Shown: positions 11,201-19,441 of the stretch, piece by piece
Layout: each line of letters starts with the position of its first letter
How positions within the stretch are numbered: position 1 is the stretch's first letter
NCBI GenBank assembly: GCA_029378245.1
Contig: JARKIF010000022.1
Coordinates: 884,899 to 948,898 of the forward strand
DNA: 64,000 bases
Direction of reading: 5' to 3'
DNA from: Roridomyces roridus
Lineage: Eukaryota; Basidiomycota; Agaricomycetes; Agaricales; Mycenaceae
The notes under the pieces: model-generated
Database searches by the model: none
What the model was told of the DNA's origin: nothing
Seen by the model: only the letters and a program-made list of their open reading frames with translations
Made by a program: the position numbers and the translations under genes

Positions 11201-12205
11201 AATATCCTCCATTGTCTGGTCGCCCTTCGCGTTATGGGCCGCCGCTGCTAATTTTGTCGCAACCGAACCCACAGCTCGGATATGCTCTGCGTGTTGGGCG
11301 TCCTCTTCCTCGTAAATTCGGGTGACGAATACCCGATCGTCGGGTTCCAACCCATCTTCGTCTTCGGCCTCCCATTGCTTCCAGAGGCGTTCGGTGCGGC
11401 ACGCAGGCGGGCAACGAGTAAAAGACAACTTTCCGTTACTCCAGTCAATCTCGGGGTTATGCCGTTTCAACCACTTGTACCCCAGAATGACATCCGTCTT
11501 CCCGGTATTGGTTAGGGCGAAGGTCATTACTTCCTCATGATCCTCCACCGTAGTGCGCATTCTGACCACTTGTCGAATCTTGCCCCCCGCGTTGGGGGTG
11601 TTATCCGCGTTGTAGACAGGTACCGGCATCGGAAGATCCTCCACGTCGAGCCCATGCCTCTCGGCAAACGACTGGTTCATGAATCCTTCCGCGGTAGCCC
11701 CAGTGTCCAAAAGCCCCACCACCGTGTACCCACAGAGGCTAGCCAAGTCCTGCACCACCATAGGGACCATTACTGAAACCCCGCCCATGGCGCGAATGAA
11801 GGAAGGCGGGTTTTGCAGCTCTTCAATGGCTGTAAGAGTGTCGGGCCGGTAGAGACTCAGCAGTTCCTCCACGTATCCTTCGGTAATTTCGATGCGTCGG
11901 GTTTTGTACGTCCAATTCTGCAGCATCTCCACTGCGTGCGGACGCTGCGCGTACATTCGGTCCAACAGTCGCTCGGCGCTGTTGGGTGGTAGCCCCTTCC
12001 ACGACGCCTTTGGTGTAGGGGGTACGACTGTAACCTTCTTTCGGGGTATCGGCTTCTTACTCCTCCACTCGGGGACAGGAGTGTCGGTTTCTTGTTCGTT
12101 GGCCACGATTTGAGAATCTTTGTCGTTCAATAGAGTATGGAATTGATTAGTGAACGACTTGTGTACATGGGGTATCGAGGAAGACCGGGAGGACGTGGCT
12201 TTCAA
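8210..12205 (-). CDS. pol: Pol polyprotein of the chromovirus
   Basis: The frame is about 1331 codons. In order it shows an aspartic protease (GLLDTGATAEGF, near residue 165); reverse transcriptase (KLRPVQDYRRLNAIT, FGLTNSPATFQ, catalytic VIVYLDDILIYS); RNase H (EADSSDFATGAVLSQ); integrase with an HHCC finger (from HHITRAHHDTY to CSTCQKT) and a DDE core (SIDLITKLPES, VISDRGTQFVG, STAYHPQTNGQTERVNQE); and a C-terminal chromodomain (YFIKWKDYPPAEWTWE). The frame has no ATG at its start. It overlaps the gag stop by a few bases in the -1 phase, so expression by frameshifting is likely, and a run of five T lies just before the gag stop. The chromodomain probably steers integration to marked chromatin. 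Confidence 0.95.
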   Translation of the reverse strand: MKATSSRSSSIPHVHKSFTNQFHTLLNDKDSQIVANEQETDTPVPEWRSKKPIPRKKVTVVPPTPKASWKGLPPNSAERLLDRMYAQRPHAVEMLQNWTYKTRRIEITEGYVEELLSLYRPDTLTAIEELQNPPSFIRAMGGVSVMVPMVVQDLASLCGYTVVGLLDTGATAEGFMNQSFAERHGLDVEDLPMPVPVYNADNTPNAGGKIRQVVRMRTTVEDHEEVMTFALTNTGKTDVILGYKWLKRHNPEIDWSNGKLSFTRCPPACRTERLWKQWEAEDEDGLEPDDRVFVTRIYEEEDAQHAEHIRAVGSVATKLAAAAHNAKGDQTMEDIVPAHYLDEFRSVFDKKDFDKLPERKRWDHAIELKDGAEPARGWVIPLSVPEQKELDEFIAEHLKTGRIRPSKSPFASPFFFVKKKDGKLRPVQDYRRLNAITIKNRYPIPLISEIMHNLRNATWFTKLDVRWGYNNIRIKEGDEEKAAFITNRGLFEPLVMFFGLTNSPATFQCMMNDIFARQIAEGRVIVYLDDILIYSSNKEEHQRTVREVLQILQDNDLYLKPEKCEFEKREVEYLGVIIGDGKIRMDPVKVAGVREWAEPKTVKEVQSFLGFLNFYHRFIAGFGIHSKPLTRLTRKDYRWRWGGEERRAFETLKDLVTAEPVLHFPTDHGEWRMEADSSDFATGAVLSQLQNGVWVPIGFLSKSLNDTERNYDIHDKEMLAIMRGLYEWRHFLQGSNKTFEIWTDHKNLAYFMTTKKLNRRQARWSLELSEYDFVLIHKPGKTHNKTDALLRRNGHEKGAKDNSDITLLPADKFQQIPKEEFLRAIPEQEGGDQFLQRIKDAHDKWEDAAKEGLAKSKDEEAEEENPTWQEHDGFLTRRGSVYVPSDKELRHHITRAHHDTYMAGHPGQYRTAELVARNYYWPSMTRDIKRYVAACSTCQKTKMFPSKPRGPLSPNAVPERVWQNVSIDLITKLPESKGYDSIVVIVDRLGKGIRVVPCREQITGEGIARVYRDNVWKDYGLPEVVISDRGTQFVGHFMRDLMKLLGMKSNASTAYHPQTNGQTERVNQEVEQYLRIFTNFMQDDWAEWLTLAEFSYNDKVHATTGFSPFFMTLGFNPRKGIEPLREVPTEKAMEFAQRMEKVRAEAAAAMRHAQEVMKKYYDRSRQPDPGYKVGDKVWLEGKNLQTHRPTKKVEDRRYGPFPVVRKVGALSYEIKTPASWKVHPVFNTVYLRPWVPPVAEHQKAVDPPPPDVVDGHYEYEVEEILKVKRGSGNQRNTLRYFIKWKDYPPAEWTWEKRALLDGAEECIEEFYEKNPTALREERVNGRWKIVS

Positions 12206-13533
12206 TCCCGGTCGTTGGAAAAATCCTCTGGGGACTCCTCTTCCGAGTTCTCTTCGGTGTTGGGTTCTTCCACCATGGCACGGAACTGTGTGGTGACGTG
12301 TGCATGGGTCGGGCAGTTGCGACGAATGTGCCCCTTGAGCCCACAGCCATAGCAGTGAACTTCGCTGCTAGGTTGACGACGGCCCGTATTCGTACGATCG
12401 ATGTCCATGGGGGCCGAGACATTACTGGCAGTCGTAGCGGTGCTGGTACGTACGACGGGGTTGCTGGTATTGCTTCCTGAAGCGTTCGTGTTCGCGCGTT
12501 GGGTGCCGAATCGGTTGAACCCTTCCGTGCGATTGAACCCTTCAGGCCGTTTCGGGTTCTGCATCGGGTTCCGTCCCCCGCCTCCGTACGACCCCGAGTT
12601 GGGGTTTCCAGCTTTCCCGAATCCCGCTTTATCCCCTGTCAAAAGGGTATTCTTCAGGACCCGGAACTGCCTCTTGAGCCCATCACGTTTGATGGCTTCT
12701 TCTTTCCACCCTGCATAGGTCTTGGGGAGTTCTCCGTTAACTCCCTCGTAAATCGATTCCACCACTTCTTGATTGAGGCCCGTTTTGAGGAGTCGGATAA
12801 GCGTGGTATCGTTGTATCCCGCCGTCCTGTTGTACGAATCGAGAATGGTGAAATAACTCGTAGCCGTACCATTCGCCTGCCGAAGGTGTTCCATCTTGGA
12901 TTGGGCCTCCTCCACCTGGGCTCCTCCTTTGAAGCTGGAGATAATGTCGGCCTCGAACGCCGCGTAGGTGGTATAAGCGCCAGTGCCGCTGCCGTTGCGC
13001 ATGGCCTTCACTACGTTCTCTGCCCAGATTGCCGCGGACCCTCCTTTCATGTAGGACAGGGTAAAATTGATCTTGGCGGAGTCCTTGTCGTATACGGGGT
13101 TGTCCTGGAAGTTGAGGTAGCAACCCGCCAAGAACCCGTCCACGGTCTCGGCAGCCCCCAAAAAGTCGGCCGGGGCAGCAGCCCGCGCTCTGCGGGATTT
13201 ACCGCCACTTCCCTGCTTCGCGTCCAACTGATTCTTCAGTATGTCCAACATGACACTGTTGGTCTTCGCAATGTGATCCTCCATCATAGAGATGCGTTGA
13301 AATGCATCCTGGAGATTGTTCTGGAGGTGCAAGACGCCGGCTTGCAACCCCGCCTCGGGGTTCCCGTCTGGTCCCCAGATTTCCGTCAATAGCCCGCGAG
13401 TGGCGGCGCTAAGCGCTTCAGCGCGATCGAATATGTGGGCTTCGCGTGCCGTTTGATCCAATCCTTGGTAGTGGGTGGCGTCCGTCGACTGGAACGCATC
13501 CCGGTTCGGTATACCCAGTGCGGTAGGGTCCAT
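12202..13533 (-). CDS. gag: Gag structural protein of the chromovirus
   Basis: The first ATG of the frame is at 13533 (MDPTALGIPNRDAF); the frame is also open further upstream into the LTR but without ATG. The protein is about 443 residues. The middle carries a retrotransposon gag-like helical region (YKDSAKINFTLSYMKGGSAA-type, with WAENVV), a Gly/Asn/Arg-rich linker and a CCHC zinc knuckle, CYGCGLKGHIRRNC, near the C-terminus for RNA packaging. The acidic tail ends at a TGA that overlaps the pol frame. Confidence 0.93.
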   Translation of the reverse strand: MDPTALGIPNRDAFQSTDATHYQGLDQTAREAHIFDRAEALSAATRGLLTEIWGPDGNPEAGLQAGVLHLQNNLQDAFQRISMMEDHIAKTNSVMLDILKNQLDAKQGSGGKSRRARAAAPADFLGAAETVDGFLAGCYLNFQDNPVYDKDSAKINFTLSYMKGGSAAIWAENVVKAMRNGSGTGAYTTYAAFEADIISSFKGGAQVEEAQSKMEHLRQANGTATSYFTILDSYNRTAGYNDTTLIRLLKTGLNQEVVESIYEGVNGELPKTYAGWKEEAIKRDGLKRQFRVLKNTLLTGDKAGFGKAGNPNSGSYGGGGRNPMQNPKRPEGFNRTEGFNRFGTQRANTNASGSNTSNPVVRTSTATTASNVSAPMDIDRTNTGRRQPSSEVHCYGCGLKGHIRRNCPTHAHVTTQFRAMVEEPNTEENSEEESPEDFSNDRD

Positions 13534-13566
13534 CGTTTCGTTCGGTCGAGTGTTCGAGTAAAGGGG

Positions 13567-13576
13567 AGACGAATCT
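13567..13576 (-). other. Self-complementary primer-binding site
   Basis: Two bases inside the 5' LTR, the minus strand reads AGATTCGTCT. It does not begin with TGG, as tRNA-primed sites do. It is the exact 10-nt complement of AGACGAATCT in the LTR (minus strand 13698-13689), located about 31 nt downstream of the TATA box, i.e. at the predicted 5' end of the RNA. This matches the Tf1-type self-priming arrangement. Confidence 0.7.
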
Positions 13577-13578
13577 TT

Positions 13579-13950
13579 TGTCAACACCTAGGGCTAAGTC
13601 GGGTTCTAGTCGGCAACGAACGAGGCGACCGAGCGAAGAGCAGCAGACGAGACTCAAGAGGTGGAGCAAGCCATAGGGAGAATAGACTAGATTCGTCTAC
13701 AGTACTGAGACTGTAGACGGGTATATATACTACATGATCGAATTAAGTACGAGGAGGTAGGGGGTAGGAGCAGGGGCGATCACGACAAGTAGGGGTTTAA
13801 ATGCAGGGGAGAGTGGAGTAGCAAGCAGGGGTTAGCAGGGGTTGAGACAAGACCCGGCCGATCAGTGATGATCACTGATTAGGGTATTGATGGTTGATGA
13901 TTGATCGGGTTACAACCCGTCGGGTTGTTGCCTGGGGTCATATCATGACA
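13579..13950 (-). repeat. 5' LTR of the chromovirus
   Basis: This is the 372-bp promoter copy for the minus-strand element. TATATATA lies at 13729-13722, and the likely transcription start falls near 13698. The 5-bp duplication CGGGT follows at 13951-13955. Confidence 0.96.
13722..13729 (-). promoter_or_regulatory. TATA box of the chromovirus 5' LTR
   Basis: TATATATA lies about 31 nt upstream of AGACGAATCT, the proposed RNA 5' end that pairs with the primer site. Confidence 0.65.
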
Positions 13951-13955
13951 CGGGT

Positions 13956-14482
13956 CTTGCCCAACATGTGGTGTCCCAGAGTCCATGGAGCATATACTGC
14001 TGGAATGTGATGCTTTAGGTCGGAAGGAGATCTGGTCACTCGCTGAAAGATTGTGGAAACTCAAATACCCCTTGTGGCCATCCCTCAGCTGGGGTTTGAT
14101 ATTGGGTGGCGGCCTTGCCAGGTTTGAAAACCCGAAAGGCCAGCTCTGGATGGAAAAGAACCGCCTGTTCTCGATCATTATATCCACGTCGGTTTATTTG
14201 ATTTGGAAAATTCGGAATGAGAGAACGTTTGACATCCATAAGCCGATGAGTGATGCGGAAATCCATAACCGTTGGGTGGCAGCAATAAACTTGGCACTCA
14301 AACGTGATACAATCCTAATAAACCGTGGCCGGTTTGGCCGTCTAGCTATCCACAAAGATGTGGTCCTCCGTACCTGGAGTGGAACCCTTAGAGAGGAAGA
14401 ATCCTTACCGGATGACTGGAGTAAATCAAAGGGGGTTTTAGTGGGTATATGGCCCGTATCGAGCAGAAATGGAATAGGTTAA
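13956..14482 (+). pseudogene. LINE ORF2, C-terminal part (Cys/His finger)
   Basis: This resumes the LINE ORF2 in phase. It opens with the finger CPTCGVPESMEHILLEC, the C-terminal module of Agaricomycete LINEs, and ends with a typical GVLVGI motif shortly before the stop at 14482. The 3' untranslated region 14483-14632 precedes the poly(A) tail. Confidence 0.87.
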
Positions 14483-14632
14483 CTGCGGCCAGAGTCCCAC
14501 ACTTAGGTTTGAATCTTGTGCGTAATGGCATTTCCTCCTGGACTGTTTCCCAGCTATATTGGTTCTTCCAATTCAACAAGCGGATATGCTTAGAATGCTT
14601 TGCAGACTTTGTCATGTTATTCCAAACGCTCC

Positions 14633-14653
14633 AAAAAAAAAAAAAAACAAAAA
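14633..14653 (+). other. Poly(A) tail of the LINE
   Basis: Fifteen A residues, one C and five A residues end the element just before the right target duplication. Confidence 0.9.
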
Positions 14654-14670
14654 GCAAGTCGAGTAGGATG
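14654..14670 (+). repeat. 17-bp target-site duplication of the LINE, right copy
   Basis: Exact copy of 67-83. Its last three bases are the ATG of the downstream secreted-protein reading frame. Confidence 0.93.
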
Positions 14671-14775
14671 AGACTCAGCGTACTCAGCGTCATCGCATTC
14701 GCGGCCTTGCCGGAATCCGCCGTCGCGACTCGCCGGTACCCCGCAACCTTCAACAACTTCGTGGAGATCCTCTGA
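14668..14775 (+). pseudogene. Start of a small secreted-protein gene separated from its promoter by the LINE
   Basis: ATG at 14668 begins a frame with a good signal peptide (MRLSVLSVIAFAALPESAVA), followed by 15 more codons and a stop at 14773-14775. The LINE target duplication ends exactly on this ATG, so the natural 5' leader now lies 14.6 kb away at 1-66. It may continue by splicing (a GT occurs near 14761), but no second exon could be recognised. It could also be a chance frame. Confidence 0.35.
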
Positions 14776-15265
14776 GATCGCTTAGAGCAAGCATTGGGGT
14801 GGATCGGACCATCAGGATGTCGTCGACGTTGGGGCCGGACAAGCATGACTGCTGGCCAAGCTGCGGCAAGCGAACGTCAAACTCCGCTGGTGGATGAGAC
14901 CACCCTGGTTCAGAACCCCATGACACAGATAGGCTTGTTTGCAACGTGACCGTCTCGGGAGGAGAGCTGAGTACTGATTCGAAATCCGAACAGAATTCGA
15001 TCCATGCACGGAGCCGCGGACAAAGATTCACCAGCGCATTGGGCGAAAAACTTGGGTTGGTCGTTACGATGGCAAGGCAAAGGATGACTGGGATGGCACT
15101 GTCTATGCAGCTGGGTCGAGAAGAGGCGTCAGTGATCGTGTCCACGAGGTCCAGAGGGGGGATAAGAGCTGGGTCCAGGGTCGCATAGATTATAGGCAAA
15201 AGACCTGGCGATTCGAAGGATGTGATGTTCTGCAAGTGGATAATGGATGCCGTAGATGCATTCAT
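14750..15265 (-). pseudogene. Fragment of an Agaricomycete-expanded hypothetical family
   Basis: A 171-codon frame contains LLPIIYATLDPALIPPLD and NLCPRLRAWIEF. This pattern recurs in large lineage-specific Agaricomycete families, often with a MYND finger further downstream. No MYND finger is visible and the downstream part is missing, so I read it as a remnant. It is convergent with the interrupted secreted-protein frame. Function is unknown. Confidence 0.35.
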
Positions 15266-15728
15266 CGTGGAGTGAACGGTCGATGGTCATGGTGAAGGAA
15301 GAAAAGTCACAATGATGGCACGTGTTGGCAGTTGCTGACAAAGGAGTCCGGATGCAATTCCCTTTCTCCTTATCCAAGGCGATCACGGCGATCCCGCTCA
15401 GATTCCGGGGCTCTACGGCTCTTTGTGCTACACAGGGTCCCTTCGATGTCGATCTAGTCTTCACTCCACCCATGGCCACCCTTTCTCGATCTGTAACGCC
15501 ACATCTTCGTTCCACGCAACGCGTTACGCCACTCATCGAGCCGCCAGCCGCTGAGCTTCTGACTTACTCAATGGTGTTGCGACTACTGGGTGTGCGAGGA
15601 GCAGTAAAATGCTTCCGCCACACTCCGTAGACTTACATCATAGCAACTGCCTTGAGGGGCCTACTCAGGAGACCCAAAAACTCCGATCGGGACCTCGCAC
15701 CACGTTTCAGCACCATCCTCTCTCTCTT

Positions 15729-15734
15729 TATAAA
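15729..15734 (+). promoter_or_regulatory. TATA box of the GH71 gene
   Basis: TATAAA lies 33 nt upstream of the ATG at 15767, in a C/T-rich leader typical of highly expressed basidiomycete genes. The preceding 15270-15728 shows nothing else supportable. Confidence 0.6.
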
Positions 15735-15766
15735 GCCCCTTGCCCGCACCGCAGACACCCCGCACC

Positions 15767-18335
15767 ATGCTCATCACCACAGCTTTCCTGGGATTATGTG
15801 CAGCGCTCTCAGGTGCCAACGCACACACGACGTCGATTGACAAACGCCAGAATGTCCCGCGGATGGTTTTTGCTCACTTTATGGTACGTGGTCCTTTCAG
15901 TCCGGATCCCCTGATATCGCTCTGACCCAGCCATTAGATTGGCATCGTTAGCGACCGTAGGAGCTCAGCCGACGTGTGTATCCAGTCGATGGTCTTTTCA
16001 TTCATCCCGTTCACCGCTTCCTGTAGTACGATGCCGATATGATTCGTGCTAAATCGTGGGTCTTACGTTCCCCTCAATCATCCCACTGACGAACGGGACA
16101 GCTACGGGATTGACGCCTTTGCCTTGAATATGTCCGTCGTCTTTTTCCTTCGCAGAAGCCATACTCATCGTTCGCGCAGCGGAGGTTCGTCCTCTCGGGA
16201 CCCACTCTACCGTGCACTGACCCCCGCGATTCAGTCGATTCCTACACGTGCGTTGTATACCCTTGAATCACTTCACTCCTATTCAATTGTCACACAGAGA
16301 CCAACAGCGTATGCCGATTCCCTACCCCACGGAATGATCTTGATGTGCCCATCCAGTCGGATATGCGTACGATTCGGCCGCGGCCAACGGGATGAAAGGT
16401 GTGTCTCACCTTCCCGCCCGTCCTCTGCATACTGAACGTTTTCGCAGTGTTTATCAGTTACGACTTCAACTGTACGTGCTCCACACATTCTCTTTGGAAA
16501 CAGCATATCAACCGATGCAGGGTGGAACCCAAACAATGCCGCCGGGATCGGCAAACATCTCGCTGGCTACGCCTCTCGCTCCGCGCAACTCCGCATCGAT
16601 GGCGCCGTACGTGCCCTCTTCCCCCCCTCCGCTTGACTGACATTGAATGAAGGCCCTCGTCTCCTCCTTCGCCGGCGACGGACTCGACGTCCCCACTCTC
16701 CGCTCCTCCGCCGGCACCCCCATTTTCTTTGTCCCAAATTTCCACCCAGGGCAAGGCAACTTCAACAGCATCAACGGCGCTCTTTCCTGGGCCGCCTGGC
16801 CAAGGTGAATACTACCCAGATCAAATCCCATTCGTACTCAAATGTTTCACAGCAACGGCGATAACAAGGCACCCACCTCGGCTTCGAGCGTCAGCGTCGC
16901 TGACGGTGACCGTGCATATCGAAATGCGCTCGGTGGAAGTAAAGTGTACATGGCACCCGTCTCGCCCTGGTTCTTCACGCATTACGGACCCGAAGTGAGT
17001 TATTCGAAGAATTGGGTGTTTCCGAGCGATTTGCTTTGGTGGGTCAGCCATTTTCGTTGGTTTCCTGTACGCTGAATGATTGGGTGTAGGTTTCAACGGT
17101 GGAATGAAAACCTCGCACTGGGTCCGCCATTGGTGGAGATCGTCACTTGGAACGACTATGGCGAGTCGCATTATGTGGCGCCGCTGAGTAGTAAACACAC
17201 TGTGAGCTCTCATCTCTCATCTGAGAATATGCACCACCCGCTTCTGTCTCCACCAGGACGACGGCAACTCCAAATGGGTCAGCGACATGCCTCACGATGT
17301 AAGCTTCCCACATCGCCCGGTGTGAACTCTAGATCTGAACAGGCATGGCTGGACATGGCGAAACCCTTCATCGCGGCGTACAAAGCCGGAGCGTCCTCCC
17401 CGAATAGGTATATCACGCAGGACCAGATCATCTACTGGTGAGTCGTGCTCAGATTCATCCATCATGTTGACTGAGCGATCTCCAGGTACCGCCCGACGTT
17501 GTCTTCACTCAAGTACGTTCTTGAGTTTGTTGTATATCCCGGTGGGGTTCACCCTGCCACCAAGCTGCGACTCTACGGATACAACCGCCGGCCGACCAGC
17601 CAACAACGCTAGTGGGAATTACTTCGAGGGCGTGCGTACATACTCCCTCCCTCTCCCTGTCTATCTCTCTTACCCTTGTCCTCATTACTCAGCGCCCCAA
17701 CGGCTGGCAAACAATGCAAGACGCCGTCTTTGTTGTCACGCTACTCACCCAGCCAGGCACACTCACCGTCACTTCGGGCAACCAAAAACGTACGTTCAAC
17801 GCTCCCGCGGGCGCAGCGTCGTTCAGCGTCCCCATGGCTGTCGGGCGGCAGAGCTTTGCGTTGGGTCGGAGTGGTAAGAATATACTGGCTGCGAATAGTC
17901 TGAGGGATATATCGAATGTGTGTCCGTGCGGGTGCGTTACTTCTCTCTCGTCAGATTTGATTGATTGATTCAACCCTACACGCAGTCTATACAACTTCAA
18001 CGCGTTCACGGGCCGTGTACCACCGACGTTCGTCGACCAACTGGGGCCTGATGGACTCAGCGGGTTGACATCCGGACTCCGTGTATCGTCTTGCTCGCCG
18101 ACGCCTTCACTTGCGACGTCTGCACCGCCGTATACGGCTCTGGTTGCCCGAGCGACCAATTTGGCGTTGTCTGCGAGTAGTACGATTACGACGATTCCGA
18201 CTCAGGCCTTGGTGCGTCCCATCCTTTACTCTCCCGCGATTAGGAAGAATTGAAGGAGATCTGCAGAGTGCTAGTGCTAGCGCGACGCCAACTGTTCTGC
18301 ATAAGCGCAGAAATGTGCACCATGTTGATTCTTGA
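15767..18335 (+). CDS. GH71 endo-alpha-1,3-glucanase (mutanase), secreted, about 20 exons
   Basis: It hydrolyses alpha-1,3-glucan of fungal cell walls. A signal peptide (MLITTAFLGLCAALSGANA) is followed by a Lys-Arg processing site. Family blocks in order: RMVFAHFMIGIVSDR, YGIDAFALNIG, FISYDFNWWNP, FVPNFHPGQGN, APVSPWFFTHYGPEVSYSKN and the signature EIVTWNDYGESHYV with acidic catalytic candidates, then a C-terminal carbohydrate-binding-like domain ending in a Ser/Thr tail. I could join 20 exons with introns mostly 44-60 nt, no frameshift seen. Exons include 16180-16184 (5 nt), 16235-16247 (13 nt) and 16298-16308 (11 nt), each needed to spell the family sequence NIGVDSYTDQQLGYAYDSA. First exons: 15767-15883, 15938-15973, 16027-16055, 16102-16131. 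Confidence 0.93.
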
Positions 18336-18424
18336 ATCAGACTCGGATACCCTTCTTCTGCATCTTGTTTTGCCTCGCTTATATCTTGTAATTCAATATG
18401 CACTCGGAAGCGCTGGCTTTGCCA

Positions 18425-18560
18425 GCTAAAACCTTGCTTGCGGGAGGGGGAGGAGAACCGGAACCAGCCATAATATATTAACAGAGAGAAGCTACAAGAG
18501 AGAGACGATACAAGAGAGAGATAAAGCTACAAATGAGAGACACTACAAAAGAGGACATAT
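18425..18560. repeat. Purine-rich low-complexity stretch
   Basis: GAGAGA-, CTACAAGAGAGA- and ATACAAGAGAGA-type words are imperfectly repeated downstream of the GH71 gene. They may lie in its 3' untranslated region. Confidence 0.5.
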
Positions 18561-18563
18561 AAA

Positions 18564-18920
18564 TTAGTAACTAGTCTTTGCGAGCCTTCTTGTGGGTGGG
18601 CGACACCAAGCTAATGTCAGCACCACGCTTGAGGGGAAGGTGCGAGCGGGCAGGACGGACGGCTCCACCAGGACATCGAGCTGGGCGATGTCAGCCGAAT
18701 AGCGAGTGCCACCGATTTGACGTGGGAGAGAAACACATTCGAGAGTCGAGACGGCCAGAGTCCAGTCTTCCATGTCGAGTGGCACATTCAAGACGGCCAG
18801 ACAAACATGGGTGGAAGGAGGAAGCGGACACGTGGAGGGAGGATGGAGGTTGGAGCGCGAGCCTTCGAAGGGATGGGATGCACTGGAGTACCAGAGATCA
18901 TGTTCTTGCAGCAGCAGCAC
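18564..18920 (-). CDS. Hypothetical protein, weakly supported
   Basis: A 118-codon minus-strand frame, convergent to GH71, with Pro/Ser-rich N-terminus. No domain or signal is recognised and no splice partner is obvious upstream. It may be non-coding. Confidence 0.15.
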   Translation of the reverse strand: MLLLQEHDLWYSSASHPFEGSRSNLHPPSTCPLPPSTHVCLAVLNVPLDMEDWTLAVSTLECVSLPRQIGGTRYSADIAQLDVLVEPSVLPARTFPSSVVLTLAWCRPPTRRLAKTSY

Positions 18921-19086
18921 GCGCTTGCACGATCTGTTCGTTCTCTGGCATCATCTGTTTGCTTCCAATCGCAGGTGGGCACATTGGTGAGCCGAAAGCG
19001 CGACATGGTTGGCGGCAACGGCGGCGGATAGTGGTGGATTTCATGATGTCCGACTTGATCGGAAAAAAAGCAATCAGTATCCCTTA

Positions 19087-19439
19087 TACTGTACGGGCAT
19101 GTATGGTAACAACGGTCACGTGCCATCACGCACCCGGACCACAACAACGAGACCTGGATGATGCGTGACGGTTGTTCCGGATAACAACGGGCGGGGTCAA
19201 AATGGCCGGTTGACTGGGCATTAGACGGAGCCGTGGGTGTCCGGCCTGAGTAGAAGAGCTCTGCAGATTGAATCAGCTCAAAAAATAGCAAAAATACAGC
19301 AAATCTCACCATTTTCTCGCGCGTCACGCTCCGGATGCTAACAACCGACCCCTCCGACTTGCGTGACGCAACGCAAAATTAACAACCGGACGACCCCCGC
19401 GTGATGCGTGACGTTGTTACCATACATGCCCGTACAGTA
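19087..19439. mobile_element. MITE with 30-bp terminal inverted repeats and TA flanks (349 bp)
   Basis: The outermost 30 bases, TATACTGTACGGGCATGTAT and the following GGTAACAACG (from 19085), are exactly inverted at 19412-19441. Taking CTGTAC as the terminus, the element is 19089-19437 and is flanked by TA on both sides. Subterminal GTGACG/ACAACC words are repeated inside. No transposase is encoded. TA duplication points to the Tc1/mariner group. Confidence 0.82.
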
Positions 19440-19441
19440 TA

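Larger units (their letters stand above)
7802..13950 (-). mobile_element. Ty3/gypsy chromovirus LTR retrotransposon (6149 bp)
   Basis: Two 372-bp LTRs, TGTCA...TGACA, flank gag and pol on the minus strand. The element is bounded by a 5-bp duplication, CGGGT, at 7797-7801 and 13951-13955. I count three substitutions between the LTRs (about 0.8%), and gag and pol are both open, so it is young and possibly still functional. The pol order PR-RT-RNaseH-integrase with a C-terminal chromodomain makes it a chromovirus. It is inserted in ORF2 of the LINE, in the antisense direction. Confidence 0.96.
84..14653 (+). mobile_element. Non-LTR retrotransposon (LINE), about 7.0 kb when nested elements are removed
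   Basis: The element is bounded by the 17-bp duplication and ends in an A-rich tail (14633-14653). Subtracting the 1411-bp and 6149-bp nested insertions and one copy of each of their target duplications leaves about 6996 bp. Its long ORF2 encodes an L1-like reverse transcriptase, an RNase H-like region and the C-terminal Cys/His finger typical of Agaricomycete LINEs. The reverse transcriptase frame is broken only by the two later insertions and rejoins in frame on both sides. No apurinic-type endonuclease is visible upstream of the reverse transcriptase. The 5' 3 kb instead contains short open frames with tandem similarity to each other. Confidence 0.92.

Noticed and set aside
11900..13400. 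Long plus-strand open frames opposite gag and pol (for example 12499-13392)
   Set aside because: They are antisense shadows of the well-supported minus-strand gag-pol.
14449..14775. Plus-strand frame reading from the LINE 3' end through the poly(A) into the flank
   Set aside because: The frame crosses the LINE 3' untranslated region and its poly(A) tail. Only the part after 14668 has independent support.
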